In this document: positions 17,288-24,236 of the stretch, one piece after another
Numbering within the stretch: position 1 is the first letter of the stretch
Layout: the number at the start of each line of letters is the position of its first letter
NCBI GenBank assembly: GCA_021777555.1
Contig: JAJYDK010000004.1
Coordinates: 62,001-126,000, forward strand
Length of the DNA stretch: 64,000 nucleotides
Direction: 5' to 3'
DNA from: Pseudomonadota bacterium
Lineage (GTDB): Bacteria; Pseudomonadota; Gammaproteobacteria; Steroidobacterales; Steroidobacteraceae
The notes under the pieces: model-generated
The model's input: the letters and a program-made list of their open reading frames with translations, nothing else
Told to the model about the DNA's origin: nothing
Database searches by the model: none
Program-made: the position numbers and the translations under genes

Positions 17288-18319
17288 CTACAACCCCTGC
17301 CAGTCGAGGATGACCTTGCCCGAGCGGCCCGAGCCCATGATCTGAAAGCCCCGCTCGAAGTCCCGGATGGGCAGGTGGTGGGTGATGATGGGGTCGAGCC
17401 TGAGGCCGCTTTGCAGCAGGCTTGCCATCTTGTACCAGGTCTCGAACATCTCGCGGCCGTAGATGCCCTTGAGCGTGAGGCCCTTGAAGATCACCTGATT
17501 CCAGTCGATGGCCGTTTCCTCCGGCGGGATGCCGAGGAGGGCCACCGAGCCGCCGTGGTGCATGGTGCGCAGCAGGTCACGGAATGCGGCGGAGTTGCCC
17601 GACATCTCGAGGCCCACGTCGAACCCTTCCTGCATCCCCAGGTCCTGCATGACCTGATCGAGCGTCTGGCGCTGCACGTTGACGGCGCGCGTCGCACCCA
17701 TCTTGCTCGCGAGTTCCAGGCGGTAGTCGTTGACGTCGGTGATCACGACGTGACGCGCACCGACGAAGCGGGCGATGGCGACCGCCATGATGCCGATCGG
17801 TCCGGCACCGGTGATCAGCACGTCCTCACCGACCATGTTGAAGGCGAGGGCGGTGTGCGTGGCGTTGCCGAACGGGTCGAGGATCGAAGCGATGTCCTCG
17901 CTGATCGAGTCCGGCAGCTTGAAGGCATTGTCGGCGGGGATCGCGAGATACTCGGCGAAGGCTCCCGGGCGGTTCACGCCGACTCCGACGGTGTTGCGGC
18001 ACAGATGCCGGCGTCCGGCGCGGCAGTTGCGGCAGTGCCCGCAGGTGATGTGCCCTTCGCCCGAGACACGGTCTCCGGCCTTGAGGCCGCGCACCTCGGA
18101 GCCGACTTCCACCACCCGGCCGCAGTACTCGTGGCCCACGGCCATGGGGACCGGGATGGTCTTGCGTGCCCACGCGTCCCAGTTGTAAATGTGCATGTCG
18201 GTGCCGCAGATCGCGGTCTTGGCGATCTTGATCAGCACGTCGTTCGGCCCGATCGAGGGCTCGGGGATGTCCTCGAGCCAGATGCCGGGGGCGGCTTCCT
18301 TCTTGACGAGAGCCTTCAT
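17288..18319 (-). CDS. tdh: L-threonine 3-dehydrogenase (zinc, NAD-dependent)
   Basis: Oxidises L-threonine to 2-amino-3-ketobutyrate, the substrate of Kbl. This is a medium-chain dehydrogenase of 343 aa. It shows the catalytic-zinc region [16 protein letters not shown] and [12 protein letters not shown], and the structural-zinc cysteines [15 protein letters not shown]. The Rossmann loop is [20 protein letters not shown]. The close match to the E. coli Tdh pattern and the upstream kbl (31 nt away, same strand) define the threonine-to-glycine pathway. The tdh 3' end is convergent with sppA across a GC-rich 118-bp gap with no clear terminator. Confidence 0.95.
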   Translation of the reverse strand: MKALVKKEAAPGIWLEDIPEPSIGPNDVLIKIAKTAICGTDMHIYNWDAWARKTIPVPMAVGHEYCGRVVEVGSEVRGLKAGDRVSGEGHITCGHCRNCRAGRRHLCRNTVGVGVNRPGAFAEYLAIPADNAFKLPDSISEDIASILDPFGNATHTALAFNMVGEDVLITGAGPIGIMAVAIARFVGARHVVITDVNDYRLELASKMGATRAVNVQRQTLDQVMQDLGMQEGFDVGLEMSGNSAAFRDLLRTMHHGGSVALLGIPPEETAIDWNQVIFKGLTLKGIYGREMFETWYKMASLLQSGLRLDPIITHHLPIRDFERGFQIMGSGRSGKVILDWQGL

Positions 18320-18350
18320 GCTCGTGCGCTCCGCGCGTCGATGAGCGCGA

Positions 18351-19538
18351 TCATTTCAATACTCCTAGCTCATGCCCTACCGCGGCGAAGGCCTCGAGGG
18401 CGGTATCGAGCTGCCCGCGGGTGAGCGAGGCGGACATCTGCGTGCGGATGCGCGCCTGGCCCTTGGGCACCACCGGGAAGGAAAAGCCGATGACGTATAC
18501 CCCGTGCTCGAGGAGCCGGTCGGCCATGCGCGCCGCGAGCGCCGCCTCGCCGATCATCACCGGGATGATCGGATGCTCGCCGGGCTTCAACGTGAAGCCG
18601 AGCCGGGTGAGGCCGGCGCGGAAATACCGGGCGTTCTCGTGCAGCTGCGAGCGCAGCTGTGGGGCCTGCTCCAGGAGTTCGAGCACGCGCAGTCCCACGG
18701 CGGCCACCACGGGCGGGATGCTGTTGGAGAAGAGGTAGGGGCGCGAGCGCTGGCGCAGCCACTCGATGACCTCGCGGCGCGAGGCGACGTAGCCGCCGCT
18801 CGCCCCGCCGAGCGCCTTGCCCAGCGTTCCGGTCAGGATGTCGATGCGCGAGGCCACGCCGCAATGCTCGGGGGTGCCGCGGCCGCCGGGGCCCATGAAC
18901 CCGGTGGCGTGCGAGTCGTCCACCATGACGAGCGCATCGTAGCGGTCGGCGAGCTCGCAGATGCCCCGGAGGTTGGCGATGATGCCGTCCATGGAAAACA
19001 CGCCATCGGTGGCGATCAGGCGGGTGCGCGCCGAGGCGGATTCCCGCAGGCACTTCTCCAGCTCCGCCATGTCGTTGTTGGCGTAGCGCAGGCGCTGCGC
19101 CTTGCAGAGGCGGATGCCGTCGATGATGCTCGCGTGGTTGAGCGCATCGGAGATCACCGCGTCGCGCTCATCGAGCAGCGTCTCGAAGAGCCCGCCGTTG
19201 GCGTCGAAGCAGGAGGAATAGAGGATCGCGTCCTCGGTGCCCAGGAAGCGGCTGAGCCGCTCCTCGAGCCGCTTGTGCACGGTCTGGGTGCCGCAGATGA
19301 AGCGCACCGAGGCCATGCCGAATCCGAAGTGCTCGATCGCCTCGCGTGCGGCGGCCACCACCGCCGGGTGATTGGCGAGCCCGAGGTAGTTGTTGGCGCA
19401 GAGGTTCACCACCTCGCGTCCGCCGGTGAGGACCACGCTCCCCTGGGGTCCTGAGAGCACGCGCTCGTGCTTGTAGAGGCCTTGTTCCTTCAGGGCGCCG
19501 AGCTCGCCCGCCAATCGCTCGGTCAGTTGCTGCATCAT
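18351..19538 (-). CDS. kbl: glycine C-acetyltransferase (2-amino-3-ketobutyrate CoA ligase)
   Basis: PLP enzyme cleaving 2-amino-3-ketobutyrate with CoA to glycine and acetyl-CoA. The 395-aa alpha-oxoamine synthase shows [33 protein letters not shown], the aspartate motif [20 protein letters not shown] and the cofactor lysine in [15 protein letters not shown]. First gene of kbl-tdh. A TATAAT box lies only 8 bp upstream of the ATGATG start and no ribosome-binding site is visible, so the transcript may be leaderless. Confidence 0.95.
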   Translation of the reverse strand: MMQQLTERLAGELGALKEQGLYKHERVLSGPQGSVVLTGGREVVNLCANNYLGLANHPAVVAAAREAIEHFGFGMASVRFICGTQTVHKRLEERLSRFLGTEDAILYSSCFDANGGLFETLLDERDAVISDALNHASIIDGIRLCKAQRLRYANNDMAELEKCLRESASARTRLIATDGVFSMDGIIANLRGICELADRYDALVMVDDSHATGFMGPGGRGTPEHCGVASRIDILTGTLGKALGGASGGYVASRREVIEWLRQRSRPYLFSNSIPPVVAAVGLRVLELLEQAPQLRSQLHENARYFRAGLTRLGFTLKPGEHPIIPVMIGEAALAARMADRLLEHGVYVIGFSFPVVPKGQARIRTQMSASLTRGQLDTALEAFAAVGHELGVLK

Positions 19539-19546
19539 GCGCGGCG

Positions 19547-19577
19547 ATTATACGCGCTCGCGTGGTGCGCTTTTCAA
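19547..19577 (-). promoter_or_regulatory. kbl-tdh promoter, start-proximal
   Basis: On the minus strand TTGAAA (19577-19572) and TATAAT (19552-19547) are separated by 19 bp, longer than ideal. Transcription would begin near 19540, within about 2 nt of the ATG at 19538, implying a leaderless or nearly leaderless mRNA. Confidence 0.55.
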
Positions 19578-19629
19578 CGAGGAGCGGCCGCAAGGGGGCG
19601 GCCCCGGACGCTCGAGCCCGGCGGCCGGC

Positions 19630-20334
19630 TCAGGCGGCCGGGGAGGCGCTCTCGGACTGCGCCTCCACGAGGCGAATGGTGCGCCCGCGGACCGAGAGGC
19701 GCTGCTCGCCTCGCAATTGCCCGAGTGCGCGGACCACCGTTTCGGGCGCCAGCCCGAGGTAGGAGCCGATATCCGCCCGGGTCATCGGCAGGTTGAACAG
19801 CGCGTCGGTCCCTCGTGCCACCTGGGCTCGTTGCGCGTAGTTCTCGATGAACGCGGCCACGCGCTCGACGGCCGGCAGTCCCGCCCAGGGAGCGGCGGTG
19901 AGCTCAGGCTGCACGGCGTACTTCAGCAGGATCCGCTCGAGAAGCGGAGCGTTGGCCCGGCCGCTGCCCGCCGGAGGCAGCAGGAGGCGGCACACCGTGG
20001 CCTCGGTGGCCGCCTGTGCGGTGTAGGAATAAGCTCCACGCGCATAGCTTTCCACGCCGAGCAGTTCACCGGGCAAGCGCAGTCCGGCAACCCGCTGCCC
20101 GCCGTCCCCGAGCGCCTCGCGCAGGATCAGGCAGCCATTGACCACAACGTATATGGCGCCGATGTGCTCACCCTGGTGCAGCAGCAGCGCGCCTCGTTCG
20201 AGGGGCATCTCGCGTCGCGCCCGCACGCCCTCCAGAGGCTGCGTGAGATCTCCCCAGCAGCGTCGCGCCGAAGGGCATGTCGCGCAGTCGGTCTCGGCTG
20301 CGGAAGGGGACCGGACGGAGTGATTTCTGTGCAT
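19630..20334 (-). CDS. fnr: FNR-type oxygen-sensing transcription regulator
   Basis: Crp/Fnr-family regulator of 234 aa. The N-terminal cluster C17-X2-C20-X5-C26 plus C115 (ATVCRLLL) match the four ligands of the oxygen-labile [4Fe-4S] cluster of E. coli FNR. A cyclic-nucleotide-like beta-roll follows, then a winged helix with LPMTRADIGSYLGLAPETVV. In the recognition helix the E and R of the FNR E-x-x-S-R pattern are kept, but the serine is valine (PETVVR). A perfect FNR site lies 2.2 kb away at 22516-22529. A PEP-CTERM gene terminator insulates it from upstream transcription. Confidence 0.9.
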   Translation of the reverse strand: MHRNHSVRSPSAAETDCATCPSARRCWGDLTQPLEGVRARREMPLERGALLLHQGEHIGAIYVVVNGCLILREALGDGGQRVAGLRLPGELLGVESYARGAYSYTAQAATEATVCRLLLPPAGSGRANAPLLERILLKYAVQPELTAAPWAGLPAVERVAAFIENYAQRAQVARGTDALFNLPMTRADIGSYLGLAPETVVRALGQLRGEQRLSVRGRTIRLVEAQSESASPAA

Positions 20335-20391
20335 CGGCCCACGCTACTGCGGGGCTCGGGGCCGATATATACGGAATTTCCGCAGCGGAAG

Positions 20392-20424
20392 AAAAAAGCC
20401 GGCGGCTGTGAGGCCGCCGGCTTT
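20392..20424 (-). terminator. intrinsic terminator of the PEP-CTERM gene
   Basis: GCCGGCGGC (20398-20406) and GCCGCCGGC (20413-20421) form a perfect 9-bp GC stem with a 6-nt loop. On the minus strand it is followed by six T residues (20397-20392), a textbook terminator 49 nt after the PEP-CTERM stop and before fnr. Confidence 0.88.
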
Positions 20425-20472
20425 CCGAGCGCGTATCGAGTCTTCTTATCGTATCGATCGGGACGCCGAAGA

Positions 20473-21159
20473 TTATGCGTCGGTCCGCGCGTTGCGGCGG
20501 CGGATCACCGCGAACCCGAGGGCCGCCAACCCGAAGCCGAGGAGGGCGAGGGTGCCCGGCTCCGGCACGGTGGTGACTGACATCAGGACGACGTCGTTCG
20601 AGCCGCTCGAGGGGTATCCGGCGTACGGCTCGTCGATGACCAGCAGGGAGTAGTTCGCGAGGCTCGCAGCGCTGAAGTTCTCAATGCCGCCGCCCGTGCC
20701 CGCGCCGAGCGTGGTCCAGGTGTTGTTGTACGGATTGTTCGTACCCTGAATCTGCCAGCTCTCACCCGACTGCAGCGAGCCGATCGACACGCTGGAGACA
20801 TGGCCGGTGATGCCGCTCAAATCAAGGTAGATACCCAGGGGATAATAGATCTCGTTGGTGCCGCTGGGATCACCCGTGAGGCCGAGGCCCTGCTCCGAGG
20901 CCGAGCCGCCGTTCTTCAGGTAAAGGTCCTGGGAGCCCTGGCACCAAGTGTAGCTGCACGGGCCCACCGACCAGGCCGTGATGGACTGCGATCCCTGGGT
21001 GAACGTGTAATGGATGCCGCCGAGGTCCGTGCCGGGTGAAGCCGGGCTTCCGCCCAGTTGCCAGAAGTTCCAGTTCAGACCGCCCGCCAGCGCCGGCGCC
21101 GCGGCTGCGGCCCACGCGAGCGCTGTGGCTGAGACGATCGCAAGCATTCGGTGTCTCAT
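20473..21159 (-). CDS. PEP-CTERM sorting-domain exported protein
   Basis: The protein has a signal peptide (MLAIVSATALAWAAAAAPALA) and a C-terminal sorting signal: VPEPGTLALLGFGLAALGF, a membrane helix, then the basic tail RRRNARTDA. Such proteins are processed by an exosortase and sent to the cell surface or exopolysaccharide. The body (about 25-195) is Gly/Ser/Thr/Asn-rich with few cysteines and resembles no family I recognise. ATG 21159 is preferred over GTG 21174 because GAGGAGA sits just before it. No exosortase is in this window. A sigma-54-like promoter lies at 21240-21255. Confidence 0.88.
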   Translation of the reverse strand: MRHRMLAIVSATALAWAAAAAPALAGGLNWNFWQLGGSPASPGTDLGGIHYTFTQGSQSITAWSVGPCSYTWCQGSQDLYLKNGGSASEQGLGLTGDPSGTNEIYYPLGIYLDLSGITGHVSSVSIGSLQSGESWQIQGTNNPYNNTWTTLGAGTGGGIENFSAASLANYSLLVIDEPYAGYPSSGSNDVVLMSVTTVPEPGTLALLGFGLAALGFAVIRRRNARTDA

Positions 21160-21239
21160 GAATTTTCTCCTCACTCTTATATTCTACGGTTCGATTCGAG
21201 GCCGAGAAGGAAGCGTCATAATTCTTTCGGTGAGTAGCA

Positions 21240-21255
21240 TGCATTTTCCGGGCCA
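21240..21255 (-). promoter_or_regulatory. sigma-54-type promoter of the PEP-CTERM gene
   Basis: The minus strand reads TGGCCCGGAAAATGCA, matching TGGCACRN4TTGCW at 10 of 12 fixed positions, with the invariant GG and GC exactly 10 bp apart (-24/-12). A start near 21229 leaves a 70-nt leader. The DNA upstream (21256-21290) is AT-rich, as at enhancer/IHF regions. Confidence 0.55.
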
Positions 21256-21358
21256 TCATTAAATAAATCTTTATTTTCATTTAGTTGAATCATCTGCACC
21301 GGGCGTCTATTTTCAATTTGTAAGAGAATCCGACGCACATGCCGCTCATGAGCCGCGC

Positions 21359-21770
21359 GTGCGGCACGACCACGGCGCGTGGCTGCGTGCTCCGGCCCGC
21401 GCCCGGACCTGCAACGATCCGGCGGCGCCCTTGGAGCATTCGATCGGTGTCGCCGAGGCGGCCCGCAAGCACGGCGTGCGCAATGTCGCGGTCACTGCCG
21501 GGTATCTCTGCCCTGGGTCGCGCGCGGAGCTGTTTGCCCCCATGGACCCGATCAACATCGATCTGCAGGGCTTCACGGAGGACTTCCATAGCAGGATTCG
21601 CGTCTGACTGGAGGTCGCCACCCTGTTGATCCCAGGACTCAACGACGCCTGACCCGAGATCGAGGCGTTCTGCCTCACGGCTTGCGGTGCCTGCGCACTG
21701 GCAACGAGCTCGACCCTCGGGGCGGGAGCCGCTGCGCGGTGTGCGGCGACGGATGTCCGCGAGCGCTTGC
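21359..21770 (+). pseudogene. decayed AmmeMemoRadiSam radical-SAM gene (AmrS-like)
   Basis: One frame reads EHSIGVAEAARKHGVRNVAV, TAGYLCPGSRAEL and MDPINIDLQGFTEDFHSRI. These align with the middle of AmrS-type radical-SAM proteins (pattern LARxxGLKNVxVTNGY, NVDLKGFxDEFYR). After an in-frame TGA the same frame continues LEVATLLIPGLNDA, a second TGA, then PEIEAF; intact homologues have WLEVTTLLIPGLND. The first stop therefore sits where tryptophan is expected (TGG to TGA). The CxxxCxxC half is missing, as is the segment between EFYR and WLEV. Boundaries are approximate. Confidence 0.7.
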
Positions 21771-21858
21771 GTGCCGACCGATGTGAATCAAACTCATGTC
21801 GGTGCGTCCGTTCCGATGGAACGCATTCAAACAGGTCCAGGTGAGGCGCAAGGTACCT

Positions 21859-21884
21859 GACAATTCGCAACGCGACAATTTGTC
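21859..21884. repeat. GACAATT direct repeat and short palindrome
   Basis: GACAATT occurs at 21859 and 21874 (15-bp period), the second copy extending to the palindrome GACAATTTGTC (21874-21884). It lies in the 280-bp gap between the radical-SAM remnant and the haem lipoprotein gene. It could bind a regulator; there is no direct evidence. The rest of 21770-22051 shows no gene. Confidence 0.3.
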
Positions 21885-22051
21885 ACACCAAACACGAAGC
21901 CGAACGGCGCGTCAACCCGAAGCGTTCCAACGTCAGGCCGTTACTCCACTAGGCACTGGTACGTATCGACCTGCTCGGGCACTTACGGGATATTAGTGGT
22001 ATGGATGCGCGTGAAAGCAATTCCGGAACTTTCGACACGGGGAAAGTTGCC

Positions 22052-22477
22052 ATGTTTGGAAACAAAGCAATTGTCATTATCTCACTCTGCGGCCTTGCGC
22101 TGCTCAGCGCCTGCGGATCGAGGATCGTGAGCTTCAGCAGGGACGTCCATCCGATCCTCGAGCACAACTGTGCGGTATGTCACAGCCCGGGCGGCGTCGG
22201 ATTCAAGGTGAGCGGCTTCGATGTCCAGAGCTACGCCTCGATCATGCGTGGGACCAAGTACGGCCCGATGGTGACCCCGGGATCGAGCAACCAGAGCAAT
22301 CTGCTGTGGGTGCTGCGGCACGGCGCGCATCCATCGATCAACATGCCGAAGTTCTGCGAGCAGCTGACGCAGGCGAGCGACAAGTGCGAGGTCGCATCCA
22401 ACGTCGCCCGGAAGTTGCCGCAGGCGCAGGTGAAGATGATCGCCAGATGGGTGGATCAAGGTGCCCGGGACAATTGA
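22052..22477 (+). CDS. monohaem c-type cytochrome lipoprotein
   Basis: A 141-aa exported protein. Its N-terminal helix ends in a lipobox LLSAC, lipidated at C21. A haem-binding CAVCH follows at 40-44 in RDVHPILEHNCAVCH, which resembles the planctomycete-type cytochrome C domain. Late residues KLPQAQVKMIARWVDQGARDN form the usual closing helix. Two further cysteines (KFCEQLTQASDKCE) may form a disulfide. It likely acts in periplasmic electron transfer at a membrane face. ATG 22052 is used because the lipobox then falls at normal distance; a start at 22001 would add 17 residues. The partner is not identified. Confidence 0.8.
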   Translation: MFGNKAIVIISLCGLALLSACGSRIVSFSRDVHPILEHNCAVCHSPGGVGFKVSGFDVQSYASIMRGTKYGPMVTPGSSNQSNLLWVLRHGAHPSINMPKFCEQLTQASDKCEVASNVARKLPQAQVKMIARWVDQGARDN

Positions 22478-22515
22478 CCGTTCATTCCCGGGAAGCGCGG
22501 CTGCGGGTGGTTGGA

Positions 22516-22556
22516 TTGATCGGGATCAAGACCGGTCGCGCGGCGCGAAATACACT
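22516..22556 (+). promoter_or_regulatory. perfect FNR box and class II promoter
   Basis: TTGAT-CGGG-ATCAA (22516-22529) matches the FNR/Anr consensus exactly. TACACT (22551-22556) is a reasonable -10. A start near 22563 puts the FNR site centre at about -40.5, the class II activation position (-41.5). Downstream lie a small ORF, two cytochromes c and a membrane protein. Confidence 0.75.
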
Positions 22557-22616
22557 CCCGGCCGTGTCACAACGCATGCGGCTTCAGGCTCCTGATGGCC
22601 GATGAGGAGAACCGAG

Positions 22617-22730
22617 ATGTTGCGACGCCTGTTCCATCGATGGAGCGACATTGGACCCCGTTGCCCCGGGCACGACTCGCCGTACTACGGCGTCGGGTAC
22701 GTCATGATCGGCGGACGGGTCAGATTTTAG
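22617..22730 (+). CDS. small ORF, 37 aa, first gene after the FNR promoter
   Basis: ATG 22617 follows GAGGAGA at 6-nt spacing, the best ribosome site in this region. The product begins MLRRLFHRWSDIGPRCPGHD, continues SPYYGVGYVMIGGRVRF and ends at TAG 22730. It has one cysteine, one CPGHDSP turn and no membrane helix. I do not recognise a family. It may be a genuine small protein of the cytochrome module or a leader peptide for the gene 45 nt downstream. Confidence 0.45.
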   Translation: MLRRLFHRWSDIGPRCPGHDSPYYGVGYVMIGGRVRF

Positions 22731-22775
22731 CGCCGATCCCGCTCGGGATCGGTCGAGAAAGGAGCCTGAGTAACC

Positions 22776-23144
22776 ATGCGTAAACGTACTGTCCTCACCG
22801 TCGTCGCTGTCGTCACCGCGCTCATCGGAGGCGCCTTCGATCTCGCCTTCACGGCGTCATCGGCCCGCGCCGTGCGGCCGGATCCGGTGGCCGGGAAAGC
22901 GGAGGCGGCGCTGTGCAGCGGCTGTCACGGGGCCGATGGCCTGTCTGCGGCCACGGAAATACCGAACCTCGCCGGCCAGCACTACCAGTACCTCATGCAG
23001 CAGCTCATGGCCTACAAGGACGGAACGCGCAAGAACGGCATCATGAACGAGATCATCCGTCCCATGTCGCTCGAGCAGCTGCAGAACATCGCGGCCTACT
23101 TCTCGAGCGTCCCGCTTACCGTCGGCAAAGGAAAAACACCGTGA
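22776..23144 (+). CDS. c-type cytochrome (c553/c4-like, monohaem)
   Basis: A 122-aa periplasmic electron carrier. A Sec signal peptide (about 1-32, ending SSARA) precedes haem motif CSGCH at 47-51. The class I c-fold then shows IPNLAGQHYQYLMQQLMAYK, a candidate distal methionine in NGIMNEIIRPM, and the C-terminal helix LEQLQNIAAYFSSVP. A ribosome site AAAGGAG (22758-22764) lies 11 nt before ATG. Its TGA overlaps the GTG start of the next gene, so the cytochrome and the membrane protein are translationally coupled, suggesting a complex. FNR control is predicted from the box upstream. Confidence 0.88.
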   Translation: MRKRTVLTVVAVVTALIGGAFDLAFTASSARAVRPDPVAGKAEAALCSGCHGADGLSAATEIPNLAGQHYQYLMQQLMAYKDGTRKNGIMNEIIRPMSLEQLQNIAAYFSSVPLTVGKGKTP

Positions 23145-23650
23145 AACCGCTAGCTCAACTGCCCGTGGAAATGAAGGCGCTGCTCACCGCCACGCTGATC
23201 TTCCTCGGGCTCGCCATTCTGATGGCGCTGTCGTACCTCGATTTCAGCCACATCGGCAGCAGCGGCAGCCCGGTGCTGAGCGTCAGGGACATCGCGGCCA
23301 CGTATTACGGACCCGGTGTAGGGTATGTGACGCTGATGTCACTCGCGCACATCCACATGATGTCGCTCTCGGTCGTGTTCTTCATGGTCGGATTCATATT
23401 CGTGCATTCGAGCTTCCCGGTGCGCTGGAAGATCATCCTCTCGGTGCTGCCGTTCGCAGCCTTCCTCGTGGATGTCTCGGGCTGGTTCCTCACGAAGTTG
23501 AATGTGGGGTGGGTGTACCTCGTGCTCGTCGGCGGCGGCGGCTTCGTGTTGGGCCTCGGGGCGATGATGCTCCTCAGTCTCTATGAGATGTGGCTCGGGC
23601 CGGCGCAACGCGCGGCCCTGGTCTCCGGCGAGCGGGAGACCGCTTCCTGA
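23141..23650 (+). CDS. histidine-containing 4-TM membrane protein of unknown function
   Basis: The 169-aa product has about four membrane helices: ALLTATLIFLGLAILMAL (13-30), LMSLAHIHMMSLSVVFFMVG (65-84), a helix near 93-115, and VYLVLVGGGGFVLGLGAMML (about 125-145). Histidines H37, H70, H72 and H89 lie at helix ends and could ligate haem b, but this is inferred. GTG 23141 overlaps the cytochrome stop and follows AAAGGA, so I start there. Position between two cytochromes c suggests a membrane redox or anchoring subunit. Confidence 0.72.
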   Translation: MKPLAQLPVEMKALLTATLIFLGLAILMALSYLDFSHIGSSGSPVLSVRDIAATYYGPGVGYVTLMSLAHIHMMSLSVVFFMVGFIFVHSSFPVRWKIILSVLPFAAFLVDVSGWFLTKLNVGWVYLVLVGGGGFVLGLGAMMLLSLYEMWLGPAQRAALVSGERETAS

Positions 23651-23708
23651 TGTACGTACGGCAATGCCGGGGATGAGATGCTCATCCGGCGAAGAGGTGG
23701 GAGTCGTT

Positions 23709-24008
23709 ATGAAGATGATGCGCTGTGGTATCGCCGCGATTGCGGCCATGGTCATCGCCGCGGGCGCGCACGCGGCGACCGGCCAACAGGTATATGCCCA
23801 GAACTGCGCGATGTGCCATGACAACAACGTCGGGCCGAAACTCGGCGACAAGGCGGCGTGGGCGCCGCGGCTTGCGCTCGGCACCGATGCGCTGGTCGCG
23901 GCGGTGGTCAAGGGCACGGGCATGATGCCCCCGCGCGGCGGGCATCCGGGCCTCTCGGAGGGCGATATCCGGGCGGCGATCGAATATATCGAGAGCCGCT
24001 CGAAGTAA
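23709..24008 (+). CDS. cytochrome c5-like periplasmic cytochrome
   Basis: A 99-aa class I cytochrome. A signal peptide (about 1-23, MVIAAGAHAA) is followed by haem motif CAMCH at 33-37, the c5-like DNNVGPKLGDKAAWAPRLAL, distal methionine in VKGTGMMPPRGGHPGLSEGD and closing helix IRAAIEYIESRSK. ATG 23709 follows a GA-rich ribosome site (GAAGAGGTGGGAG). It lies 58 nt after the 4-TM protein and closes the predicted FNR-controlled unit. It could hand electrons to a terminal oxidase or reductase encoded elsewhere. Confidence 0.88.
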   Translation: MKMMRCGIAAIAAMVIAAGAHAATGQQVYAQNCAMCHDNNVGPKLGDKAAWAPRLALGTDALVAAVVKGTGMMPPRGGHPGLSEGDIRAAIEYIESRSK

Positions 24009-24236
24009 CGCGAAGCGCGCTCGCCGGCGGCCCGGGCGGGGTCGCCGGCTCGAGCCTCAGCCGGCGCCCCTGCGCCGCGTGCTCATGCACCCTCATCGGG
24101 TCCGGGGAAGTGCGATCCCGGTCCGGTGCTCCATTGCCGGTAATCCTGGCCGCGTGTCCAAACCGATGGATTCGCGCGCGCCGGCCCGCTATTCTTCCGC
24201 ACCTTGAATAGTCAGATGATTGAACAGGGTAGAAGA

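Noticed and set aside
17216..18424. 402-aa plus-strand open frame over tdh
   Set aside because: Tdh zinc and Rossmann motifs are intact on the minus strand; the plus frame has no domain.
21605..21655. In-frame TGA codons in the AmrS remnant as selenocysteine
   Set aside because: No SECIS-like hairpin, the first TGA replaces a conserved tryptophan, and whole segments are missing, so decay is the simpler reading.
24190..24206. Leaderless TTG start for zwf from the TATTCT box
   Set aside because: The -35 is poor, TTG is a weak leaderless start, and GTG 24237 has a ribosome site.
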